64,000 bases of DNA from NCBI RefSeq assembly GCF_019457595.1, contig NZ_CP080419.1, forward strand, positions 3,534,001 to 3,598,000, read 5' to 3'. Positions within the stretch are counted from its first letter, which is position 1; every line of letters begins with the position of its first letter. Shown here one piece after another: positions 53,975 through 63,245 of this stretch. Origin of the DNA: Shewanella psychrotolerans (GTDB lineage Bacteria > Pseudomonadota > Gammaproteobacteria > Enterobacterales > Shewanellaceae). The notes beneath the pieces were generated by a model. It did no database searches. It saw only the letters and a program-made list of their open reading frames with translations, and was not told where the DNA came from. Made by a program: the position numbers and the translations under genes.

Positions 53975-54190
53975 TTAACGGCCGAGAGTGATAATTACGG
54001 CCTCACGCTTCCAAAATAGCATAAAGCGTTTTTGTTCAACGACTTGAAATACGACTTGCCAACCATCTTGCGCATACTTGTTTAGCTCAGCTTCCATTTT
54101 TTGAATTGGCAAACCACTTGCCCCTAGCAAAATAGTACCGCAGCCACCTTCAACGATATGAACTACTTTATACTCTGAATACTTTGTCAT
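53975..54190 (-). CDS. DUF4177 protein
   Basis: 71 residues from ATG 54190: YSEYKVVHIVEGG, then EAELNKYAQDGWQVVFQVVEQKRFMLFWKREAVIITLGR. The LNKYAQDGWQVV core is the hallmark of DUF4177, a small fold of unknown role. First gene of the set DUF4177-yidD-TM2-like. Confidence 0.8.
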   Translation of the reverse strand: MTKYSEYKVVHIVEGGCGTILLGASGLPIQKMEAELNKYAQDGWQVVFQVVEQKRFMLFWKREAVIITLGR

Positions 54191-54689
54191 TTTTTTAACC
54201 AACTATTACAATAAATACATAATGTTATAACACCAATAAGCAGGCATCAAGATGAATAGGATAAAGTGTGCGACATCGCACTTGACTACGTGAAGCAGCT
54301 GATTATCGTTTGCGACTAGGGGATTGCTAAAAACAGATAAAGGGGATGGAGGTAATTAGGTGACTCATTTGTGTCGAAGAGTGTTTTTAAAGCTAGGCTA
54401 TGCAATAACGTTAAATCGAAGAGACGCTAGATATGGGTGTAAACACATTTGTGACCTTCCGAGGTATGGATGCCGAGGTAGAGCTACATGGAAGTGCTCG
54501 TAGCGTGTCATCGAATTAGCTGCACAGATAGGTCGCTCTTTCACATCCTGTGATCACGACATTTTCGCATCCATGCGCTTCACCTGCCGCAGACAATTCA
54601 AAACCATGAAGGTTAATGCTACCAAGAGTGAATTGAAACGAACTCAACAAAATGCTGTCAGCTAAAAATGCACTTTGGAACCAAGGGGG
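54191..54689. other. About 500-bp gene-free stretch with a dispersed repeat copy
   Basis: No reading frame of note. It carries the second copy of the repeat also seen at 7302-7359 and must hold the promoter of the DUF4177 set. It has the look of decayed accessory DNA. Confidence 0.45.
54566..54623 (+). repeat. Dispersed intergenic repeat, copy 2
   Basis: Matches 7302-7359 at about 45 of 58 bases in the same orientation. Lies about 70 bases beyond the 3' end of the minus-strand DUF3581 gene. Confidence 0.6.
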
Positions 54690-55400
54690 TTACACCCCTT
54701 GATAGTCGACTCGGAGTGATTCATAGCGCTCAACCATCTCATTTAGGCCACCTTCTTCGAGTGTGCGCAGGCCACTTAACACTAAGGTTTTACGGCCTGT
54801 TCCGACAAGTTTATCACCACAGTGCAGCTCAAATTTGAGCGTCACATCACCGCGCTTACCATCGATTTCTAAGTGTTGTTCCACTAAAGAAAGTTCGATG
54901 TGATTAAAATCGAAAGAAACCAAATCGAACGACATACTCTCATAGATCACCAGCGGCCTAGCAGGGTTTATCATCACCCCATGTTTACGCATCATAGGCA
55001 CTAATACATGAGTAAAGTTGAGCCCAGAGAAAGCCACGTAACTACGGATAAATGATTCGATCTGAACTTCACACTGGGTGTTAGTACCACTGCGCTCGAC
55101 ACTTAAATATTGCTTCTGTTTATCATCAAAAATCGTAAAGCTATCGCCTACGCTATCTGGGAAAACCAGTTTAACGCCATCACCAACCATACCTTCGAAG
55201 CTAAAGCTCATCGTCTGACTCAAGCCATATTGACCCAATACTAAGGCAAATAGCAGATCACCGGGGACGCAGAAGCGCTTGGCCGCAACATTATGGATAG
55301 GGTTAAAATCTTGTGCGACGCCTTTAGCAAACTCGCTCGCTTGCTGGGCCGAGACAGAAACAAGTTGTAGTTCTTTTTTAAAATAAGGACTTAGAAACAT
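54690..55400 (-). CDS. DUF3581 protein (hot-dog-like)
   Basis: 236 residues. The start VSAQQASEFAKGVAQDFNPIHNVAAKRFCVPGDLLFALVL has the D-x-NPIH motif and spacing of MaoC-type hot-dog domains, and the length fits DUF3581, a family common in Shewanella and Vibrio. Role unknown; an acyl-thioester binding function is an inference from the motif. Monocistronic. Confidence 0.8.
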   Translation of the reverse strand: MFLSPYFKKELQLVSVSAQQASEFAKGVAQDFNPIHNVAAKRFCVPGDLLFALVLGQYGLSQTMSFSFEGMVGDGVKLVFPDSVGDSFTIFDDKQKQYLSVERSGTNTQCEVQIESFIRSYVAFSGLNFTHVLVPMMRKHGVMINPARPLVIYESMSFDLVSFDFNHIELSLVEQHLEIDGKRGDVTLKFELHCGDKLVGTGRKTLVLSGLRTLEEGGLNEMVERYESLRVDYQGV

Positions 55401-55973
55401 ATTGGCTCAATAATGCAGAGTGTTGTTATCAATCAAGGGGCATAGTGTATAGCAAATTGTGACAAATACTTCTCCGATGACTTGAAATATAAAATTTAAC
55501 AAGTGTAAATATGGTCCACGCACTGCCAGCGGTGCAATTAACCTCATCTCATGCCAGCTCCTTAAGGAAGCATTAACATGACAAATTGATCTGGCTGCAG
55601 CCCAACATGGCTATGGAAAACTGCACGCATTTGTTGCTGACTAAGGAGATCGTGTGGGCGCAGTAATGGATCTGTATCGTTATCAAGCTGATGGTTTTAG
55701 CAGCATTAATGCGGGAGCGATGACAATGATTTTAACAAAAAAATATCAAACCTAAGACTAATATCGACTCCCCCACACAGCAAGCAAGCTAAAACACTGT
55801 TTTAAAAACAGTTAATCACAAAACCCTCATACAACACTGCTTACAGCTGTTTACATAATTTTTACATCACTCTTGATTTCAATCAAAGAACTTAATGATA
55901 ATAGTTTGCGTTTACATACGTATTAAGTAAACTTGCCCCTAATTTAATAACCCTGACATAACAACTGGGAAAA
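55401..55973. other. 573-bp gap upstream of the porin gene
   Basis: No gene with a normal start is seen. A stretch at 55664-55755 reads as an open frame ending GFSSINAGAMTMILTKKYQT, which looks like a coding remnant but has no recognised origin. The right part holds the porin promoter with a Fur-like half site near 55892. Confidence 0.35.
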
Positions 55974-55979
55974 ATGATG

Positions 55980-57149
55980 ATGAAAAAAACACTGATTGCC
56001 GCGGCTTTACTTAGCACTTTTGCAAGCCAAGGTGCTTATGCTTCTGAAGAAACTAAAGAGTTACGTAAAATTATTGAGCAACAACAAAAAGTGCTTCAAG
56101 ACCTAGAGAAGCGTCTAGAAGAAACAGAAAAACGCGTAGAAAAAACCGCGGATGTGGTTGAAGAATCAAGCTCAGCTAAAAGCGCGACCACCATTGGCGG
56201 CTATGGTGAACTTCACTACAACAACATCACTGACAATAAGTCAGGCAAAGACAAGAAAGAGTTCGACTTCCATCGCTTCGTGCTGTTCTTTGGCCATGAG
56301 TTCACGGCTAATACCCGTTTCTTCTCTGAGCTAGAAGTTGAACACTCAATCTCTGGTGACGGTCAAAATGGTGAAGTAGAGCTAGAACAAGCCTATATCG
56401 AACATGATTTTAGCGATGCATTAACCGGTAAAGCGGGTCTGTTTCTCATGCCTGTAGGTATCATCAACGAAACTCATGAGCCACCAGCATTCTACGGTGT
56501 CGAACGTAACCCGGTTGAGAAAGATATTTTACCAGCCACTTGGTGGGAAGCCGGTCTTAACCTAAACATCAAAGCCGCTCCAGGCTTAGCGTTCGACGCA
56601 GCAGTCACTTCGGGTCTTAATGTGGGCGATGACTACAAAATTCGTGGCGGCCGTCAAAAGGTATCGAAAGCCAAAGCTGATGACTTAGCTTACACCGCAC
56701 GCGTAAAATACACTGCTGTACCCGGTCTAGAGCTAGCGGCTACCGCTCAATATCAATCTGATCTGACTCAAGGTGCTGGCGATGTCGATACCGCCTCTGC
56801 AACGCTAATAACTGCTCACGCAATTTACAGCATTGAAAACTTCACCATTAAAGCACTTTATGCACAATGGGATATCGATGGACAAGAAGCCAAAGCCCTT
56901 GGACGCGATGAGCAGAGCGGTTATTACATTGAACCTTCATACCGTTTTAATGAGAGTGTCGGCATATTCGCTCGTTACAACGCATGGGACAACAATGCTG
57001 GTAATGGTGATGATACCGAAATCACCCAAACCAATGTGGGTGTAAACTACTGGTTACATGAGAACGTGGTTTTCAAAGCAGACTATGAAAAAGTCGGCGG
57101 CGCGAAGGACGCTGATGGCTTCAATCTAGGGGTTGGCTATCAGTTTTAA
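55980..57149 (+). CDS. Outer-membrane porin with N-terminal coiled coil
   Basis: 389 residues from the third of three adjacent ATG codons (55974 and 55977 are alternatives). Sec signal (KKTLIAAALLSTFASQGAYA), then a charged coiled coil (KELRKIIEQQQKVLQDLEKR, about 25-60), then a beta barrel of repeated amphipathic strands with a terminal phenylalanine (GFNLGVGYQF). The style fits OprO/P-type porins. GGGA precedes the start. A perfect 13-bp hairpin separates it from the next gene. Confidence 0.87.
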   Translation: MKKTLIAAALLSTFASQGAYASEETKELRKIIEQQQKVLQDLEKRLEETEKRVEKTADVVEESSSAKSATTIGGYGELHYNNITDNKSGKDKKEFDFHRFVLFFGHEFTANTRFFSELEVEHSISGDGQNGEVELEQAYIEHDFSDALTGKAGLFLMPVGIINETHEPPAFYGVERNPVEKDILPATWWEAGLNLNIKAAPGLAFDAAVTSGLNVGDDYKIRGGRQKVSKAKADDLAYTARVKYTAVPGLELAATAQYQSDLTQGAGDVDTASATLITAHAIYSIENFTIKALYAQWDIDGQEAKALGRDEQSGYYIEPSYRFNESVGIFARYNAWDNNAGNGDDTEITQTNVGVNYWLHENVVFKADYEKVGGAKDADGFNLGVGYQF

Positions 57150-57176
57150 GCCCATAACCTAGGTAAAAAACCATCA

Positions 57177-57208
57177 TTGCAGCGTTCAACCTGGTTTGAA
57201 CGCTGCAA
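57177..57208 (+). other. Perfect 13-bp hairpin between the porin and FMN-binding genes
   Basis: TTGCAGCGTTCAA and its exact complement flank a 6-nt loop (CCTGGT). No T tract follows. It may end most porin transcripts or protect their 3' end, which would give unequal amounts of the two products. Confidence 0.7.
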
Positions 57209-57233
57209 CAACAAACTGATTTAGGCTTAAGAT

Positions 57234-57761
57234 ATGCACGCACTCAGATCACTTATTACTGCATTATTAATCTCCATGCTATTGGCGTCATTTGCTCACG
57301 TTAAGGCGGCTAGCGTGTACCAAACATCTGACGAATTCATCAGCCAAGCCTTTAACGCTGCGATGCCTAAAGCAAAAGTGTATTGGCTAGAAGATGAAGA
57401 TAAGCAAGTAATTGAGGAGATCTTAGCGCATAGATTCAATAAGATGCGACTACGTTATTGGCAGCAAGCCGATGAGACTGTATGGATCATGGAAGAGATA
57501 GGTAAAGAATCACCCATTACTGTTGGTATCCATATTAAACAGCAAGCCATAGTGAAAACTAAGGTACTTGTTTACCGTGAAAGCCGCGGTGATGAAGTAC
57601 GCCACGACTTTTTTACTGACCAGTTTAAGATGGCTAGGCTAACGTCAGATCGACAGCTAGATCGACATATTGACGGCATCACAGGTGCGACGCTATCGGT
57701 TAGAGCATTAACCAAGTTATCCCGCATCGCCTTATACCTCGATAGTAAGCTCCATGGTTAA
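57234..57761 (+). CDS. Exported FMN-binding domain protein (covalent flavin)
   Basis: 175 residues. Sec signal (LITALLISMLLASFAHVKA), then an FMN-binding domain whose attachment motif is DGITGATLSVRAL near 150: the threonine of TGAT is the residue that ApbE links to FMN. Periplasmic electron carrier by analogy. The next gene is a PepSY membrane protein, a common partner in extracytosolic flavin systems. Confidence 0.87.
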   Translation: MHALRSLITALLISMLLASFAHVKAASVYQTSDEFISQAFNAAMPKAKVYWLEDEDKQVIEEILAHRFNKMRLRYWQQADETVWIMEEIGKESPITVGIHIKQQAIVKTKVLVYRESRGDEVRHDFFTDQFKMARLTSDRQLDRHIDGITGATLSVRALTKLSRIALYLDSKLHG

Positions 57762-57915
57762 CTGCGCAACATTAATATTGACTGATTCATTCATTAAAAT
57801 ATTGAGTAAAACCCAATGTTATTGTTATCGATTGTGTAATATGATCGCTAACCAAATAACATTGTTCCCTCTAGGCAAGTTTGCCTATCTAGCGCAGATA
57901 GAAAGATAACCATTA

Positions 57916-58722
57916 ATGACTAATAAACCTCGCCATCCTCATCGTAAATCACTGCCTCAAAAGCTGGCGAAACGGTTTAGGCCTTGGCATCGACGAGTAG
58001 GCATTATTAGTGCTTTTTTTGTTATTTTGGTCTCGTTAACAGGTATGTTAATTAACCATAGCCACTACCTAGCACTCGACAGTATGCGCGTACAGCAAAA
58101 ATGGTTACTCGATCATTACGCGATCAAAGCCCCCGAAAAAACCAGTGTTTTCTCACTTTCCCCACTGCTCGCCAGCACCGATAACTTACTTTGGCAAGAC
58201 GACACTCAGCTTTTAGAAGCGGCAAATACTATCCTTAGCGCTGTCGAGTATCAGGGACTCATAGTGGCAATCGATAACAACAACCTCTACTTAATATCCC
58301 AGCAGGGTGAACTGCTGGAGAAGCAAGATAGCTCAACAGGCTTACCCTCTGCTCTTATGTCGCTAACCGTACAGGTTAATGACAATGGCAGTGAACTTTG
58401 GCTTAACAGCGAAAATGGCATTTACCTTGCCGATAGCGAGCTGATCGAATGGCGCACCGCTGTGCCCAATATAAAACCCAAGTGGCAAACCCCAATAAAA
58501 CACAAGGCTAACCCAGCCATCATAGACAAGATCACTCAACAAGCCCGATCGAGTCATCTCACTTGGGAGCGAGTGTTACTGGACCTTCATAGTGGTCGAA
58601 TTATCGGCTTATCAGGGCCTTGGTTAATGGATATTGTCGCCTTATCCTTAATCATGATGGCCATTTCAGGCCTATATTTATGGCAGCAAACCAAACCTAA
58701 AAAGCGCAAATCTAACGCTTGA
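57916..58722 (+). CDS. PepSY-domain membrane protein
   Basis: 268 residues. A basic N-terminus, helix at about 29-52 (VGIISAFFVILVSLTGMLIN, with the WHRRVG and NHSH histidines typical of PepSY helices), a periplasmic part and a C-terminal helix (about 238-257, IVALSLIMMAISGLYLW). PepSY_TM proteins often move electrons across the membrane to periplasmic flavin or ferric reductase partners; here the FMN-binding protein lies 155 bases upstream. Confidence 0.82.
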   Translation: MTNKPRHPHRKSLPQKLAKRFRPWHRRVGIISAFFVILVSLTGMLINHSHYLALDSMRVQQKWLLDHYAIKAPEKTSVFSLSPLLASTDNLLWQDDTQLLEAANTILSAVEYQGLIVAIDNNNLYLISQQGELLEKQDSSTGLPSALMSLTVQVNDNGSELWLNSENGIYLADSELIEWRTAVPNIKPKWQTPIKHKANPAIIDKITQQARSSHLTWERVLLDLHSGRIIGLSGPWLMDIVALSLIMMAISGLYLWQQTKPKKRKSNA

Positions 58723-58991
58723 TCGCCCACTTGCTCTAACTCTGGTTCAAACAGTGAGTATTAGATCTATCCCCCTCAAGCTGCATGATATGTTTGCCGT
58801 TTTGGCCCTTGAGATACCGCTAATAATTTTGATTTATGCATCACGATTTTCTGGCTAAAACCCAAAACCTGAGTTAGCTTTAGCGAAGATAAGTTCTTCG
58901 GTGCGATAGGACCCACAAACGCCTGCAGAATGTTTCTAGACTATGTCGATTTTCGACATCGATACCAACCCTTGCTGAGATTTTACAACCT

Positions 58992-60125
58992 ATGTCTAAT
59001 GTGGCTCCTATCCTGTCGTCTATCGACACTCAGTTGCATCAGCTAGTCAAAGATATTGATATTCTTGAGGCGGTTAAACCGCTCAACTATCTGCAACAAA
59101 GAAACGCATTTTTCGAAAATCATTTTTCAATCGAGCCAAGATTTATCTATGCCGATACCTCTATCGATCCATTCACCCTCAAACGCAGCTTATTTAACTT
59201 GCCGTTAGAGGAGATTGAAGATCCTGATATCTATACGTTATATCTCGATGTAATTGATTCCTATGTTGATAAGATTGACCAGTTTAAATCGATTGGTAGC
59301 AGTGAATTTCTGTATGACTCGCTGCGCTATTATGGCGAACCCAGCGAAAAAGATATCCGTAACGCTCAGTTTATTTTGCATCTACCAGACAATCCAGACG
59401 AGCAAACCGGAGCGCTACTCGATGCTCAGGCCATCAGCGAAATCTTGGCCAAAATGGCAATAGAGGAAAACTATAACTGGCAGTTACAAATGGATGAAAC
59501 CATGGTCGCCAATGCCTTAGTTTCTGGCACTAAGGTGCGCATCAACAGCCACGCTATTTTATCGACAATCGATGCCCAAGCCCTTGCTCACCATGAATTA
59601 GGCGTCCACTTAGTCACCTCTCTCAACGCTAAGGCTCAGCCACTGCAAATTTTATCGTTAGGTTGCCCACTCAATACCATGACCCAAGAAGGGCTGGCCA
59701 TCTTAAGTGAATACCTATCTGGTAACCTGAGTGTAAAACGCCTCAAGACCCTTGCCTTAAGGGTCATGGCGGTCAACTCGATGATAGAAGATAAAAACTT
59801 TCGAACCACATTTTTACTGCTCAAAGAAAACTATGGCGTAGACGATAACTTAGCCTACACCATTACCGCGCGCGTATACCGTGGCGGCGGTTACACCAAA
59901 GATCATCTTTATCTCAAAGGATTCAGCATGATTTTAAGCGCTTATGAGCAAGAGAAGCACTTTAACCACCTGCTAGCCGGGAAAACATCATTGGCCTACC
60001 TACCTTTAATTTCTCGTTTGATAAGTAAAGGGATATTACTCGAGCCAGAGTTCATCACACCTGCATACCGCAATCCAGCGTCCAATGGCGCTGTGAGTAG
60101 ATTCATTACTCATGCAATCCGTTGA
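58992..60125 (+). CDS. DUF1704 (QEGLA-motif) zinc-metalloprotease-like protein
   Basis: 377 residues. The catalytic HHELGVHLVTSLN (HExxxH) and the following MTQEGLAILSEYLSG (QEGLA) are the hallmarks of DUF1704, annotated in bacteria as flavohemoglobin expression-modulating QEGLA protein. The same fold and motifs are found in the eukaryotic tyrosine carboxypeptidase MATCAP, so peptide-tail cleavage is possible. The bacterial substrate is unknown. Monocistronic. Confidence 0.88.
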   Translation: MSNVAPILSSIDTQLHQLVKDIDILEAVKPLNYLQQRNAFFENHFSIEPRFIYADTSIDPFTLKRSLFNLPLEEIEDPDIYTLYLDVIDSYVDKIDQFKSIGSSEFLYDSLRYYGEPSEKDIRNAQFILHLPDNPDEQTGALLDAQAISEILAKMAIEENYNWQLQMDETMVANALVSGTKVRINSHAILSTIDAQALAHHELGVHLVTSLNAKAQPLQILSLGCPLNTMTQEGLAILSEYLSGNLSVKRLKTLALRVMAVNSMIEDKNFRTTFLLLKENYGVDDNLAYTITARVYRGGGYTKDHLYLKGFSMILSAYEQEKHFNHLLAGKTSLAYLPLISRLISKGILLEPEFITPAYRNPASNGAVSRFITHAIR

Positions 60126-60209
60126 TAACATCATTTAATTGAATCAACAGGCTTAATTCAAAACATTACGCATCAGACTACACCGATGCGTAAATGGAGA
60201 AGGGGTTTT

Positions 60210-60812
60210 ATGATGAAGGTGCTTGAGCAATACAGGCAACCCGCAAACATGCTCTGCCAGTCATTTAGGCACAGTGAATGTCAGGCGTATATTTCGCCAT
60301 TAATCGACGCTGATATTGCGACGCTAAAACAGATCGGAACCGATCCGACCATTTGGCGCTTCGCTCGTTTCCCTAAAAGCGAGCAAGCTGTTTTCAATCG
60401 TTATTTTGAATCGCTGCTTAAAGATCCAAGCAGTTTCCTGTTTACGGTAAGAGATAAAAACACCCAAGAAGTAATAGGGTTTACTCGCCTTAAAAGCATT
60501 GACTTTAACCATAAGCGAGCTGAAATAGGCACCTGGTTAATGGGTACCAGTCAAGGGAAGGGAATCAACAAATATATTAAAAAACAACTACTCACAGTAG
60601 CCTTTGAGATACTAAAACTTGAAGAAGTCTACTGTTATGTCAACCGCGAAAACCAACCTTCGGTAAAGAGTCTACTCTCGCTTGGCTTTGTGATTAACGA
60701 GGATAAAAATCGCCTTTCACCTACCCATAAGAAAGAGGTTGATATGGCGCAGTACTATATCCATATCAGCGCCGACCGCTTCGCTCAAACATTATGGCAA
60801 CAGCAGGCATAA
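60210..60812 (+). CDS. RimJ/RimL-type GNAT acetyltransferase
   Basis: 200 residues from ATG 60210, preceded by GAAGGGG; an earlier in-frame start at 60186 adds eight basic residues. ISPLIDADIATLKQIG, AEIGTWLMGTSQGKGINKYIKK (acetyl-CoA loop QGKGIN) and CYVNRENQPSVKSLLSLGF are typical of the RimJ/L branch. Substrate unknown. Terminator follows. Confidence 0.88.
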   Translation: MMKVLEQYRQPANMLCQSFRHSECQAYISPLIDADIATLKQIGTDPTIWRFARFPKSEQAVFNRYFESLLKDPSSFLFTVRDKNTQEVIGFTRLKSIDFNHKRAEIGTWLMGTSQGKGINKYIKKQLLTVAFEILKLEEVYCYVNRENQPSVKSLLSLGFVINEDKNRLSPTHKKEVDMAQYYIHISADRFAQTLWQQQA

Positions 60813-60821
60813 GGTTTAAAA

Positions 60822-60843
60822 AGAAGGGGGCGAGCCCCCTTCT
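60822..60843. terminator. Terminator hairpin between the GNAT gene and mrcB
   Basis: Perfect 9-bp GC-rich stem AGAAGGGGG / CCCCCTTCT with a CGAG loop in the short convergent gap. A weak T run follows on each side. Confidence 0.75.
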
Positions 60844-60871
60844 CTATTGAAGCCCATTAAAACCGAGCACA

Positions 60872-63214
60872 CTAGCTACCCGTTAACTTTTGCCACCATG
60901 AAAGCGGTTTGCCGCAATTTTTGATTGGCTGGTAACTTTCACGCAACGCTGGCAATGCCACAACATTTGCGCAATCGGGTTCTTGTGCAATACCTGCTTT
61001 GTCGAAATAACCTTGTACCACACCATCAACAGGCGTACGTCGCAAACTGATGGGTGAACGATTATTTAAAAAGGCCTGATAGACCGCCATAGCACCGCTA
61101 CTCCCGTAAAGACTGGTCTTACCGTTATCATCGAGGCCGACCCAAATCGCGGCAACGTTTCGCTCATCGAAACCTGCAAACCATGAGTCACGAGAATCGT
61201 TACTGGTGCCAGTTTTACCCGCTAGTGTGACTCCAGGAAACGCCTTACCAAGTCTGGCCGCGGTGCCAGAACGAACCACTTCGGTCATCGCATGCTGCAC
61301 TAAGAAATCGCTGGCAACCCCAATCGCTTGACTCGCACCAGTATTTGCACTCTCCAAAGGATTGTTATTCGCATCCAAAACATGGGTTACCGCACTAAGC
61401 TGACGATAACGACCATTATCGGCTAAGGTTTGGTATACCTGAGCAACCATCAATGGCGAGCCATTGACTGCGCCAAGTAGCATAGATGGATATTCAGGGA
61501 TCTTATCGGCCCAGCCCGCCTTGTCTAAGGTGGTTGCTACCGCTCCGGTGCCAATCGCCATACCTAAGTTCACCGTAGGCACGTTCATCGACTTCTTAAA
61601 CGCGGTCAATAACGGCACCTGTCCAGAAAACTGCTTGTTGACGTTTTGTGGAGACCAGGTCTTACCTTGCTCATTTTTAAGGGTGATAGGCTCATCCTTA
61701 AGTGGCGTGGCTAAGTTGTATTTATCGCCTTGACTAAGGGCTGTGGCATAGACAAACGGCTTAATTAAGGAACCGATAGGACGCCTAATCTCTACCGCAC
61801 GGTTAAAGCCTTGATAACTTGGCACCTTATCGCCTACCATCGCGGCGATACCCGCCGAATATTTGTCGGTCACCACCATGCCAACTTGTAAGTTTTTATC
61901 ACGTCCAGCTAAATGTTTCATGGTCGACTCAACCGCCTTTTCCGCTGCCTCTTGCGCCATAGGATCGAGCGTGGTGTATACCTTAACCCCAGACTGTTGC
62001 AACAAAGCATCACCAAAGCGTCTAGATAGCTCACCTCTTACTACCGCAAAGAAAGCGGGCAGTTTTTGATGCACTGGTCGATCGAATTTGCGTAAACCCA
62101 GCGGAGATTCTACCGCCGCTTTATACTGGGCTACCGACAATTGCTCGGCTTCCATTAATAATCGCAGCACTAGATCTCGGCGCTCTTGAGCTCGCTCAGG
62201 ATAACGCCAAGGGTTGTAATATGAGGGTCCCTTAATTGCCGCCACTAAGAACGCCTGTTGCGGCAAAGTCAGCTCCGCAATGGGCCGGCCAAAATAGAAT
62301 TGCGAGGCTAAGCCCATGCCATGAACCGCGCGGGATTTATCTTGCCCCATATACACTTCATTTAGGTAGGCTTCTAAGATTTCATCCTTGTCATAACGAA
62401 AATCAATAATGATCGCCATTAAGGCTTCGCGCACTTTACGCACGATGGAACGCTCACTGGAGAGGAAGAAGTTTTTCGCCAATTGTTGCGTCAGTGTCGA
62501 GCCACCTTGCACGGTTCGTCCTGCACTAATATTAACCAATGCGGCACGTAAAATGGCAAAGGGATTTACCCCATGATGCTCATAGAAGCTGCGGTCTTCC
62601 ACTAAAATCAATGCATTGACAATCGCTGGGGGAATTTTATCTGTCTGTACAAATAGACGATCTTCACCGTCGCCCGTGATCATTCTGTCGAGTAATACTG
62701 GCTCTAAGTGAAACACCGCCATTTGACGACGATCACTTTGACGCGCAACCGACGCCACCCCTTGGCTATCGAAGGTGATCATCACTCGCTGCTCGACCTG
62801 AGAGCCCTGTGGATGTTGAAACGGGCGACGCCACAGATCAACCTTAGTTTTTGACGCTGAAAACTCACCAACTTGACGCGGATTCGCCACCTTGCGATAG
62901 CCCAGCAGTTTTAGCTCGGCAATCAATTGTTCATGGCTCACTGCAGCCCCAGGATAAAGCGCCATCGAGCGACTAAAGACCTGAGCCGGAAGGTGCCATT
63001 TCTGTCCTTCAAATTTACGGGCAATGATCTGATCCAGATAGATGCTATAAATCGTTAAGCCTGCGATAACAATAAGCGCTAGCTTCCACGTAATCGACCA
63101 TAACTTGCGTCCCCAGCCTTTAGATACTGGCTGTGCTTTTTTAGACTTGGTCTTAGCAGACTTATTGGTCGGCTTCTTGGCTGCACGCTTTTTAGGTGTC
63201 TCTTTGCTTGTCAT
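60872..63214 (-). CDS. mrcB: Penicillin-binding protein 1B (bifunctional)
   Basis: 780 residues. Lysine-rich cytoplasmic tail, one helix (about 50-66), a UB2H-type domain, a GT51 glycosyltransferase (catalytic EDRSFYEHHGVNP, GGSTLTQQLAKNFF, then EAYLNEVYMGQ) and a transpeptidase (serine in GSLIKPF, SMN in KKSMNVP and KTGTSNDSRDSW). It polymerises and cross-links peptidoglycan with an LpoB-type partner. It is convergent to the GNAT gene and lies just after hrpB, an order common in gammaproteobacteria. Confidence 0.96.
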   Translation of the reverse strand: MTSKETPKKRAAKKPTNKSAKTKSKKAQPVSKGWGRKLWSITWKLALIVIAGLTIYSIYLDQIIARKFEGQKWHLPAQVFSRSMALYPGAAVSHEQLIAELKLLGYRKVANPRQVGEFSASKTKVDLWRRPFQHPQGSQVEQRVMITFDSQGVASVARQSDRRQMAVFHLEPVLLDRMITGDGEDRLFVQTDKIPPAIVNALILVEDRSFYEHHGVNPFAILRAALVNISAGRTVQGGSTLTQQLAKNFFLSSERSIVRKVREALMAIIIDFRYDKDEILEAYLNEVYMGQDKSRAVHGMGLASQFYFGRPIAELTLPQQAFLVAAIKGPSYYNPWRYPERAQERRDLVLRLLMEAEQLSVAQYKAAVESPLGLRKFDRPVHQKLPAFFAVVRGELSRRFGDALLQQSGVKVYTTLDPMAQEAAEKAVESTMKHLAGRDKNLQVGMVVTDKYSAGIAAMVGDKVPSYQGFNRAVEIRRPIGSLIKPFVYATALSQGDKYNLATPLKDEPITLKNEQGKTWSPQNVNKQFSGQVPLLTAFKKSMNVPTVNLGMAIGTGAVATTLDKAGWADKIPEYPSMLLGAVNGSPLMVAQVYQTLADNGRYRQLSAVTHVLDANNNPLESANTGASQAIGVASDFLVQHAMTEVVRSGTAARLGKAFPGVTLAGKTGTSNDSRDSWFAGFDERNVAAIWVGLDDNGKTSLYGSSGAMAVYQAFLNNRSPISLRRTPVDGVVQGYFDKAGIAQEPDCANVVALPALRESYQPIKNCGKPLSWWQKLTGS

Positions 63215-63245
63215 TTCATTTCCATTAAAAATAGATAACGACGCT

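Noticed and set aside
55664-55755. Short frame ending SSINAGAMTMILTKKY upstream of the porin
   Set aside because: No ribosome binding site and no recognised family; noted only as part of the gap.
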